The position numbers and the translations under genes were made by a program. A stretch of 7,226 nucleotides of DNA from Firmicutes bacterium UBA5500 (GTDB lineage: Bacteria; Bacillota; UBA994; UBA5500), in assembly GCA_002427055.1 (NCBI GenBank), contig DIPA01000056.1, forward strand, positions 26,460 to 33,685. Direction: 5' to 3'. Of this stretch, positions 1 to 5,633 are shown piece by piece. The number at the start of each line of letters is the position of its first letter. The stretch's first letter is position 1. A model generated the notes under the pieces. That model did no database searches. It was not told the DNA's origin and saw only the letters and a program-made list of their open reading frames with translations.

Positions 1-1506
1 AGCATTGCTGCCGTGGCCCAAGTAGAGTTAACAACGCGCCAGCCAGCAAGTGACGTAGGCTACAAAATCATTGTCCGCGGAGGACAGAAACTAAACAGCT
101 CGCCTTGGGGGACACCACCTGGCACCCAAATCATGGTAACTGATCTTTTCTATAATACTCCGGCGCGTCATAAGTTTCTCAAGTCACCGGTGGCCGAGGC
201 AGGGCGCGTGCGCGACTTGGTTGCTAAATTGGCCCTAGCTGCACCGGGGGTTGCTTTCCGCCTTACTCAGGACGGCCGCATAGTGCTAGAAACTCCCGGC
301 AATGCTAAGTTGAGCGATGCCGTGTTGGCTATCTATGGCCGCGAAGTAACTGAAAAGATGATCTCTGTGGAGCGACAGACCGCAGAACTAAAAGTAGCAG
401 GCCTGATTAGCCGCCCTGAACTAACTCGTAACAATCGGCGTGACCAAGTTTTTTTTATTAATGGGCGCTTGGTGCAGTGTCGTTCTTTATCGGTCGTATT
501 ACAAGAGGCCTATCGTTCGCTGCTGCCGAACGGACGCCATCCGCTTGCTTTTCTGGAGCTAAGCCTGCCGCATAACATGGTTGACGTGAATGTACACCCA
601 GCTAAGATCGAGGTCAGGCTGAGCGAAGAGAGGCAAATTGCCGCCATCGTCCTACGCACCTTACGGGACGCACTTCAGCAAGCAGCAACTACCACAGCGG
701 CAGCAGGCGTACAATGGACAGGCACGTCTGCAAGACAAGCAATACCACATGACTATGCACAAGGATTTACTAGCAATGAACTTCAGGCAAAAAACGAGGT
801 TGCCGCAACTGTACCGATTCAACAGCCGGATGTTCCCATTAGCTTTTATCATCATAAGGAAGTATGGCCGACTGTAAGCATTGCTGAGCCGGCGGATGTT
901 GTCACTGTAACCAATGCGGAAGCTAAGGAAAGCACCCTGCCATACAAAGTTTTGGGCCAGGTGCTCGCAAGCTACATTGTGATTGAGCGTGATTCGGGAT
1001 TATGGATAGTTGACCAGCATGCCGCGCATGAGCGCGTTATCTACGAGCGACTGACAAACCAGCCTACCAGAGGCGGCGTTGTCACTCAACTTCTAGTGCC
1101 CTATACACTGGAGGTAAGTGGGCGGGAAGCCATCGTGCTAGAAAATGCCCAAGCCGAGCTAGCAGCGATCGGTTTTGAGGTTGAGCACTTTGGTGGTAAT
1201 ACATGGGCTCTACGCAGCATACCTGATGTTTATCGGGCACGCTTTAAGCCAGACGAGTTTTTTGACTTGCTTGCTGATTGGGGTGAGGGATGGAGTGGCT
1301 TGAAGCCAGATGAGAAGCGTGAACGCGTGCTGATTCGTCTTGCCTGTGCCGGGGCCATCAAGGCTGGGCAGCGCTTGCATACGGCCGAAATGGTGGGGCT
1401 TTTAGATCAACTATGGCAGAGCAAACTACCTTTCACTTGTCCCCACGGTAGGCCAACAGCCCTCGAGTTTAGTGCTGAACAGCTATTTCGACTTTTCCAC
1501 CCTTGA
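1..1506 (+). CDS. mutL: DNA mismatch repair protein MutL, 5'-truncated by window edge
   Basis: MutL is a homodimeric GHKL ATPase that links MutS mismatch recognition to strand incision. The frame is open from base 1 and begins SIAAVAQVELTTR, matching the stretch just after the family's GFRGEAL motif. About the first 95-100 residues (NxxDA, DNGxGI and HATSK motifs) therefore lie outside the window, and the GTG at 13 is an internal valine codon, not a start. Visible N-domain marks are GTQIMVTDLFYNTPAR and the VDVNVHPAK stretch. A low-complexity, Ala/Thr/Gln-containing linker follows at about 670-920. The C-terminal dimerisation domain starts near VLGQVLASY. It carries the endonuclease metal-site motifs DQHAAHERVIYE (1012-1047), ACAGAIKAG (1342-1368) and CPHGRP (1438-1455), so this MutL is predicted to nick DNA itself, as in bacteria without MutH. 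mutS is the expected upstream neighbour (inference). miaA starts 14 bases after the stop. Confidence 0.97.
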   Translation, partial: SIAAVAQVELTTRQPASDVGYKIIVRGGQKLNSSPWGTPPGTQIMVTDLFYNTPARHKFLKSPVAEAGRVRDLVAKLALAAPGVAFRLTQDGRIVLETPGNAKLSDAVLAIYGREVTEKMISVERQTAELKVAGLISRPELTRNNRRDQVFFINGRLVQCRSLSVVLQEAYRSLLPNGRHPLAFLELSLPHNMVDVNVHPAKIEVRLSEERQIAAIVLRTLRDALQQAATTTAAAGVQWTGTSARQAIPHDYAQGFTSNELQAKNEVAATVPIQQPDVPISFYHHKEVWPTVSIAEPADVVTVTNAEAKESTLPYKVLGQVLASYIVIERDSGLWIVDQHAAHERVIYERLTNQPTRGGVVTQLLVPYTLEVSGREAIVLENAQAELAAIGFEVEHFGGNTWALRSIPDVYRARFKPDEFFDLLADWGEGWSGLKPDEKRERVLIRLACAGAIKAGQRLHTAEMVGLLDQLWQSKLPFTCPHGRPTALEFSAEQLFRLFHP

Positions 1507-1507
1507 T

Positions 1508-1513
1508 GGGAGG
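1508..1513 (+). promoter_or_regulatory. Ribosome-binding site that fixes the miaA start
   Basis: GGGAGG lies 7 bases before the ATG at 1521. The two in-frame upstream candidates, TTG 1503 and ATG 1506, overlap the mutL stop codon and have no Shine-Dalgarno sequence at a workable distance. The ATG at 1521 is therefore preferred. The site directly follows the mutL stop, which suggests translational coupling. Confidence 0.75.
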
Positions 1514-1520
1514 TTTACTG

Positions 1521-2462
1521 ATGCATAAATTACTAGTTATTGTTGGCCCTACGGCTGTAGGGAAAACGGATATTGCTATTAAAGTAGCCCATGAGCTAAA
1601 TGGCGAGATAATCTCCGCCGATTCGATGCAGATTTACCGAGGTATGAATATTGGTACGGCTAAGCCATCGCTTGCAGAACAGGCGGGGATCCCACATCAT
1701 CTAATTGATGTTGTGGATCCGGGGGAGCCATTTAGTGTAGCCGACTATCAAGCGTTGGCGCGCCAGAAAATCGACGAAATCACAGCCCGCGGCCGCTTAC
1801 CTATTCTGGCTGGTGGGACTGGGCTCTATGCGCGTGCTGTAATTGACCCTTATAACTTTATCCCCGCCGATACGGATTGGGACCTACGGGCCAAGCTACG
1901 CCAGCAAGCGCGAGAAGCAGGGTTACAGGCGCTGTATCAATGGCTGGCGGAGGTTGATCCGATAGCAGCCGAGCGCATTCATGCTAATGACGAAAGGCGC
2001 ATTATTCGTGCTCTAGAGGTATACCAAACAACGGGGCAGCCCCTTTCTTTCTGGGAGCAGCAGACAGATAAGCTCGACCCGTTTTATGATCTGATTGTGA
2101 TTGGCTTGAATCGGCCACGGGAAGAGCTTTATGAGCGCATCAACCTACGGGTGGATATGATGGTTGAGCAGGGCTTACTGGCTGAAGCTCAAGATCTGCT
2201 AGCCAAAGGTCTGGATGATAACTTCATCGCCAGCCAGGCTATTGGCTATAAAGAGTTTTTTGCTTACTTAGGGGGAGAAGAATCTTTAGGTGAAGCCATG
2301 GATAAGTTAAAACAAGGCACGCGCCGCTATGCTAAGCGGCAACTCACTTGGTTTTGTGCTGACCCGCGCGTGCGCTGGGTTCAGCTAGGTAGTGGGCGGA
2401 CATCCGCTGCAGTTGTCAAAGAAATCCTACAAATAGTTGCAGATAAATGGAAAATAGTATAA
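1521..2462 (+). CDS. miaA: tRNA dimethylallyltransferase MiaA
   Basis: MiaA transfers a dimethylallyl group from DMAPP to N6 of A37 in tRNAs that read UNN codons (i6A37), the first step toward ms2i6A; it is cytoplasmic. The 313-residue product is a normal family length. It shows the P-loop GPTAVGKT (residues 9-16), DSMQIYR (34-40, including the catalytic Asp and substrate-contact residues), GTAKP (45-49), PHHLIDVVDP (58-67), GGTGLY (98-103), ANDERRIIRALE (155-166) and the C-terminal tRNA-binding KQGTRRYAKRQLTWF segment (264-278). The start is ATG 1521, because the nucleotide-binding strand begins immediately (MHKLLVIVGP) and a GGGAGG site lies 7 bases upstream. It lies between mutL (14-base gap) and hfq (38-base gap), the conserved mutL-miaA-hfq order, and is probably cotranscribed with both. 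Nothing is missing or unusual. Confidence 0.97.
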   Translation: MHKLLVIVGPTAVGKTDIAIKVAHELNGEIISADSMQIYRGMNIGTAKPSLAEQAGIPHHLIDVVDPGEPFSVADYQALARQKIDEITARGRLPILAGGTGLYARAVIDPYNFIPADTDWDLRAKLRQQAREAGLQALYQWLAEVDPIAAERIHANDERRIIRALEVYQTTGQPLSFWEQQTDKLDPFYDLIVIGLNRPREELYERINLRVDMMVEQGLLAEAQDLLAKGLDDNFIASQAIGYKEFFAYLGGEESLGEAMDKLKQGTRRYAKRQLTWFCADPRVRWVQLGSGRTSAAVVKEILQIVADKWKIV

Positions 2463-2486
2463 AATAACTAGGAAGGTAGAGAGAAT

Positions 2487-2493
2487 AAGGGGG
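2487..2493 (+). promoter_or_regulatory. Ribosome-binding site supporting the TTG start of hfq
   Basis: AAGGGGG ends 7 bases before TTG 2501. No ATG or GTG lies in the frame near this point. The protein aligns with the family from its second residue (TKPSINLQD), so this site supports the non-ATG start. Confidence 0.65.
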
Positions 2494-2500
2494 CCACGCT

Positions 2501-2743
2501 TTGACCAAGCCAAGCATTAATCTGCAAGACTCTTTTTTGAACCAGATGCGTAAAGAGAATGTGCCGGTGACTATTTTCCTGGTAAATGGCTATCAGCTAA
2601 AAGGCGTACTGCGCGGCTTTGATAACTTCACTCTGATCCTAGAGGCTGATGGGAAACAACAACTCGTCTATAAACATGCTATCTCTACTGTAGCACCCTT
2701 TCGGCCGGTTGAGCTAAACCTGCTGGAAGAAATAACGGAGTAG
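2501..2743 (+). CDS. hfq: RNA chaperone Hfq (TTG start)
   Basis: Hfq forms a hexameric Sm-like ring that binds small RNAs and mRNAs, protecting or pairing them; it is cytoplasmic. The 80-residue product has the complete Sm core. It includes the N-terminal helix [14 protein letters not shown] with the conserved Gln9, the Sm1 region with GFDNF (39-43), and the Sm2 signature YKHAIS (57-62) with the Lys-His pair that contacts uridines on the proximal face. The rim sequence is RKE-type (residues 17-19), like Bacillus subtilis, rather than the Arg-rich rim of enterobacteria. That often goes with weaker annealing activity (family knowledge, not shown here). The acidic C-terminal tail is short (NLLEEITE). 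The start is TTG at 2501, backed by AAGGGGG 7 bases upstream. It is the last gene of the mutL-miaA-hfq unit; a strong terminator begins 6 bases after the stop. Confidence 0.96.
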   Translation: MTKPSINLQDSFLNQMRKENVPVTIFLVNGYQLKGVLRGFDNFTLILEADGKQQLVYKHAISTVAPFRPVELNLLEEITE

Positions 2744-2748
2744 AACCC

Positions 2749-2782
2749 AAAAACTGCCTCGAAGCATCGAGGCAGTTTTCTT
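2749..2782 (+). terminator. Rho-independent terminator after hfq
   Basis: The arms AAACTGCCTCGA (2751-2762) and TCGAGGCAGTTT (2767-2778) form a perfect 12-bp stem around the 4-base loop AGCA. One further A-T pair (2750/2779) extends it, and the tract reads TTTTCTT. Five A residues on the other flank (2749-2753) mean it could also work in reverse, although no - strand gene ends here. It separates the mutL-miaA-hfq unit from spoVK. Confidence 0.93.
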
Positions 2783-2860
2783 GCCTTCCCTTCCCACCTT
2801 CCACCTCCTATTTCCCATATCTCATCTCCCATATCCCCATATCCCCATATCTCACTTCCC
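2781..2860. repeat. Pyrimidine-rich spacer with CCCATATC short repeats
   Basis: The + strand is almost purely C/T apart from ATAT steps and a few other A residues. The octamer CCCATATC occurs four times, at 2814-2821, 2828-2835, 2836-2843 and 2844-2851. The last three are directly tandem, and CTCA follows the first and last copies. On the - strand this reads as G-runs of 3-4 separated by ATAT. The ORF that runs through it lacks a ribosome-binding site and has low-complexity Pro/Ser/His content, so I do not treat it as coding. The pattern resembles the short dispersed intergenic repeats of some bacterial genomes; whether it recurs elsewhere in this genome cannot be seen from one window. Confidence 0.8.
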
Positions 2861-2911
2861 AAGCGCACTTTGTGCGATATTATGGCATAAGCTTAAACAG
2901 AGCCTTTTGCC

Positions 2912-2918
2912 AGGAGGG
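2912..2918 (+). promoter_or_regulatory. Ribosome-binding site that fixes the spoVK start
   Basis: AGGAGGG ends 6 bases before ATG 2925. The in-frame ATG at 2919 abuts this site with no spacer and so is unlikely to be used. The longer reading frame back to 2781 runs through the low-complexity repeat spacer. Confidence 0.8.
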
Positions 2919-2924
2919 ATGAAC

Positions 2925-3938
2925 ATGAAGCAAGAACCACCTTTAATTGTGCCTCACCATCCGGCTAGCTACGACGAGGTTGCGCAACTACTCGAGCAAG
3001 GAAAGATCAGTGTAGCGGAGGCATTTCGCCTGCTACGCGAAGTAGAGGTAGGAGGAGGGCCAAGACCACGCGGTATAGTACCTCGTAACCCGTTGCCTGC
3101 ACCTATACAGCCCGAAAAGCAAGCCTCGCTTGCGGAGATAATGGCAGAACTAGAGTCATTAATCGGCCTGACCAAGGTTAAAAAGCTGGTAAAGGAATTA
3201 CAGGCCTTTATTCACATCCAAAAACGTCGCGAAGAACAGCATCTAGCGACCGAGCCCATGGTATTACATATGATTTTCAAGGGAAATCCGGGTACTGGGA
3301 AAACAACGGTAGCGCGTTTGCTAGGGCGCATCTTCAAGGAAATGGGTGTACTGCCGAAAGGGCAGCTGACTGAAATCGAGAGAGCCGATTTGGTAGGAGA
3401 GTACATTGGGCATACAGCCCAAAAGACGCGCGAGCAGATTCGGCGAGCGCTTGGGGGAATTCTGTTTATCGACGAAGCCTACTCGCTGGCCAGAGGAGGC
3501 GAGAAGGACTTCGGCAAAGAGGCCATCGATGCCATGGTAAAAGCCATGGAAGACTACAAAGACCAACTGATTATTATTTTGGCTGGCTATCGGCAAGAGA
3601 TGCATCAGTTCATTGAAACTAACCCGGGTCTACGCTCCCGTTTCCCTATTATCATTGAATTTGAAGATTACCGTATCGAAGAACTGCTTGCTATCGCTGA
3701 GCTGATGCTTCGTAAACGTCAATACAGACTGTCACCTGAGGCCAGGAACAAACTTGCCCGCATTCTCTTTGACCACTATCAGTTTGAACCGGAAAACTTT
3801 GGCAACGCTCGCTTGGTACGCAATTTGATTGAACGTGGCATTCGTAAACAGGCAGTGCGCCTAGTCAATGAAACGCATTTGTCTCGCGAGCAGTTGATGC
3901 TGATTTTACCCGAGGACATCATAGATGAAGAAGAATAG
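2925..3938 (+). CDS. spoVK: SpoVK-type AAA+ ATPase (stage V sporulation protein K family)
   Basis: This is a single-domain AAA+ ATPase of the CbxX/CfqX (Rubisco-activase-like) family. SpoVK is needed for late spore maturation in Bacillus, but its substrate is unknown. In the 337-residue product, Walker A is GNPGTGKTT (120-128) and Walker B is LFIDEAY (180-186). The SpoVK-like block DLVGEYIGHTAQKTRE spans 155-170, the sensor-1 region is IIILAGY (216-222), the arginine-finger segment is NPGLRSRF (233-240), and sensor 2 is in GNARLVRNLIERG (293-305). The active site looks intact. The first 40 residues hold YDEVAQLLEQGKISVAEAF, which resembles a SHOCT-like helical hairpin, followed by a Pro/Gly/Arg-rich linker (43-65). 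The family's Bacillus member is slightly shorter. It follows the hfq terminator and so needs its own promoter; a sporulation sigma factor would be expected. The next gene converges from the other strand. Confidence 0.9.
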   Translation: MKQEPPLIVPHHPASYDEVAQLLEQGKISVAEAFRLLREVEVGGGPRPRGIVPRNPLPAPIQPEKQASLAEIMAELESLIGLTKVKKLVKELQAFIHIQKRREEQHLATEPMVLHMIFKGNPGTGKTTVARLLGRIFKEMGVLPKGQLTEIERADLVGEYIGHTAQKTREQIRRALGGILFIDEAYSLARGGEKDFGKEAIDAMVKAMEDYKDQLIIILAGYRQEMHQFIETNPGLRSRFPIIIEFEDYRIEELLAIAELMLRKRQYRLSPEARNKLARILFDHYQFEPENFGNARLVRNLIERGIRKQAVRLVNETHLSREQLMLILPEDIIDEEE

Positions 3939-3968
3939 AACTGATTAGGGCCGTAGATACTGCTTGCT

Positions 3969-5177
3969 CTAAAGTGCTCTCTTGCCGGTTGTTAGTTGCT
4001 GTAACTGAGGAGTTGGCCCTACCGACTGCTGTTCTATGGCTAGACGCTGTGCGGCTAGGGAAAGTAGCAATAAAACCAAGGCAGCTACCGGTAACATAGG
4101 CGCAACGGTAAAGCGACTACTCAAGGCACCGAAAGCGAGATAATAAACCACATTGGTCAGGTCAAGGGTGCCACGGTAGAAGCCGGTAGCAACGCCTATC
4201 TGGCCCTCAACAGCAGCATCTTGGGCCAAAGAAAGCCATGTCAAATTGGTAAGTGTAAAAAGACCACCAATAATGGGGAAGAGGAGATAGGCAGCTGCTA
4301 AAGTTCTTTGCCAGAACAGAAGCAGCAGAAACAGGGCATTGATCACATAGACCATAAGAATGATACCGCGACTGCCCAGTTTCTGCTTCAAAGTAGGAGC
4401 AAGCAATTGGCAGACTAATCCACTAGCCACAATTAGACCGGCAATTAGGCCTACGTCGCGATAGCCGCCTCCCATACTGTAAACATAGAGCGACATACCC
4501 ATTGAATTGATCGTTTCGGCGACCATGCCGATACCTGCTAAGAGGCTGACCAGTTTAACAGCACTGGTGACTTGCAGGAGTGCCTTGAGACTAAACTTGC
4601 CGGCAACCTTGCTGCGTTGCTTATGCTGCTCCTCCCGAAAAAACTTCAGGGCAAAGGCAGTACTTGCAATGAAAATTAATCCACTCTGGAGAAACACAAA
4701 GCGAGGTGAGATCGCCTCGGCTATAAAGCCACCCATCCAGTTAGCAATGATACCGCTTACAGCAATGAAGATATTGAAAATAGTCATATTGCGTAACCGC
4801 TCATAGGGGTTGCTGGCGTCGGCTACCATACAAAGAATAACGACCCAATATAGACCGGCTGCTAGACCTTGCAGAATTCGTAGAGCCGTAATTTGAACTG
4901 GGTTCTGGGCCAAAGCATAGGCAAGGTTGGCACCGGCAAAGCCAGCCAGGGAAAGACTAAGTAAAGAACGCCGACCAAGACGGTCGGTTATTTGGCCTGA
5001 ACCTAAGCTGGAGAGCCCTCTTACCAAAGAGAACCAGGCGAACGAGATACCTACTAGTAGCTCACTAGCGCCTAAAGTCTGTAAGTAGACAGGGATGATG
5101 CCACCAGCAGATGTCATGGCCAGGTTTTGTAGGAAAGCTATAGCAATAATGCCGCGTAGCATGCGCTTATTTGTCAT
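3969..5177 (-). CDS. Major facilitator superfamily transporter, substrate unknown
   Basis: This is an integral membrane secondary transporter of 402 residues. About twelve hydrophobic segments are visible, in two blocks of six separated by a charged cytoplasmic loop at about 178-205 (FFREEQHKQRSKVAGK). MFS motif A is present between helices 2 and 3 as GQITDRLGRR (61-70), and LRILQGLAAG (99-108) matches the start of helix 4 (motif B). A weaker motif A echo, LKQKLGSR, lies at 263-270 between helices 8 and 9. The C-terminal tail is Gln-rich and hydrophilic. ATG 5177 is preceded by GGAGG at 5187-5183 with a 5-base spacer, which supports the start. The family fits drug or metabolite efflux best, but no substrate can be assigned. 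It converges on spoVK with 30 bases between stops and diverges from pntAA across 456 bases, so it appears to be a single-gene unit. Confidence 0.9.
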   Translation of the reverse strand: MTNKRMLRGIIAIAFLQNLAMTSAGGIIPVYLQTLGASELLVGISFAWFSLVRGLSSLGSGQITDRLGRRSLLSLSLAGFAGANLAYALAQNPVQITALRILQGLAAGLYWVVILCMVADASNPYERLRNMTIFNIFIAVSGIIANWMGGFIAEAISPRFVFLQSGLIFIASTAFALKFFREEQHKQRSKVAGKFSLKALLQVTSAVKLVSLLAGIGMVAETINSMGMSLYVYSMGGGYRDVGLIAGLIVASGLVCQLLAPTLKQKLGSRGIILMVYVINALFLLLLFWQRTLAAAYLLFPIIGGLFTLTNLTWLSLAQDAAVEGQIGVATGFYRGTLDLTNVVYYLAFGALSSRFTVAPMLPVAALVLLLLSLAAQRLAIEQQSVGPTPQLQQLTTGKRAL

Positions 5178-5251
5178 AAAAACCTCCGCTATGATGATGC
5201 TATTCCTTTCTCCATTGCTTAACGCTTTCCTGCTAACAACCTGTGCATACT

Positions 5252-5266
5252 AACACTGGCAGTATT
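5252..5266. promoter_or_regulatory. Imperfect dyad upstream of the MFS gene
   Basis: AACACTGGCAGTATT reads AAxACTG-G-CAGTxTT, 14 of 15 positions being symmetric or central apart from one mismatched pair. GTGCA (5243-5247) and TGCAC (5268-5272) flank it as an outer inverted pair. Its centre is about 82 bases from the MFS start codon. The symmetry is consistent with an operator, but no regulator gene is in the window and no clear -35/-10 pair is tied to it. Confidence 0.3.
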
Positions 5267-5370
5267 GTGCACTTTCCTCTGGAGTTTGCCTTATTTTCAA
5301 GGAAAAGTATTTTAGAATAGAACGTACCTGGGACCTACTGCCCCTGGTTTCAAATCCTTAATAATGAGGC

Positions 5371-5390
5371 GTTGCGCAAGTATGCGCAGC
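5371..5390. other. Short GC-rich hairpin in the intergenic region
   Basis: TGCGCA (5373-5378) and TGCGCA (5383-5388) pair around the loop AGTA. A G-T wobble and a G-C pair (5371-5372 with 5389-5390) extend the stem to 8 bp. No T-run follows on either strand, so it is not a typical terminator. Its function is unknown. Confidence 0.4.
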
Positions 5391-5521
5391 TCCGATAGGC
5401 TATAAAGCGAACAGCACTGGGATAGGTAGTTAGCAGACACTAACCGACTATGCATCAAGTGCGTAAATACCGTGATCAAATCGGTTTTTGCAGGAAGGAT
5501 TACCTTCTCTTGATGTAGAAG

Positions 5522-5550
5522 TTGAAATTGGTGGACGGACAAGCTACATA
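5522..5550 (+). promoter_or_regulatory. Possible sigma-A-type promoter for pntAA
   Basis: TTGAAA (5522-5527) is one base from the -35 consensus. Seventeen bases later comes TACATA (5545-5550), a weak -10 with three of six consensus bases. The -10 would overlap the palindrome at 5544-5559 and give a leader of roughly 75-80 bases. This is the best candidate in the region but not a strong one. Confidence 0.25.
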
Positions 5551-5559
5551 CTTATGTAG
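5544..5559. promoter_or_regulatory. 16-base palindrome, candidate operator for the pnt operon
   Basis: CTACATA (5544-5550) and TATGTAG (5553-5559) are perfect 7-base inverted arms around CT. The centre is about 82 bases upstream of the pntAA start. The size and two-fold symmetry fit a site for a dimeric DNA-binding repressor or activator. It does not match the Rex-type TTGTGAA half-site that a redox-linked operon might have. The regulator is unknown. Confidence 0.4.
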
Positions 5560-5633
5560 GTGCCGCTTACTAATCCGATGACAGCCCAGAAGAAAGGCTA
5601 GTTATCAGGTAAATATCGAGGAGGTCTTGTTCG

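Larger units (their letters stand above)
5178..5633. other. Divergent intergenic region with dyads, no convincing gene
   Basis: These 456 bases separate the MFS gene (-) from pntAA (+) and must hold both promoters. A 76-codon - strand frame (5312-5542) starts at TTG without a ribosome-binding site and matches no family I recognise. Dyads seen are an imperfect 15-base one at 5252-5266, a hairpin TGCGCA-AGTA-TGCGCA at 5373-5388, a short GAAGG/CCTTC hairpin at 5494-5507, and a 16-base palindrome at 5544-5559. I find no tRNA, no recognisable riboswitch and no stem followed by a T-run. The size and the non-coding look would allow a leader RNA or the remains of a gene; neither can be supported further. 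Confidence 0.6.

Noticed and set aside
13..15. GTG as a start codon for mutL
   Set aside because: The frame is open upstream to base 1 with family-matching residues (SIAA), and the essential ATPase motifs must lie before it.
2781..2924. N-terminal extension of the spoVK reading frame back to 2781
   Set aside because: It would translate the repeat spacer into low-complexity Pro/His/Ser sequence. It also lacks a ribosome-binding site, and a clear AGGAGGG precedes ATG 2925.
5294..5306. TTTTC-AAG-GAAAA as a terminator stem
   Set aside because: It has only five pairs, mostly A-T, and lacks a GC-rich stem before a T-run.
5350..5362. GGTTTCAAATCC resembling a tRNA T-arm
   Set aside because: The T-loop spacing is off by one base, and no acceptor, D or anticodon stems can be found around it.
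5312..5542. 76-codon - strand reading frame in the divergent intergenic region
   Set aside because: It has a TTG start, no Shine-Dalgarno sequence and no recognisable family or motif. It is more likely chance, with a small possibility of being a gene remnant.
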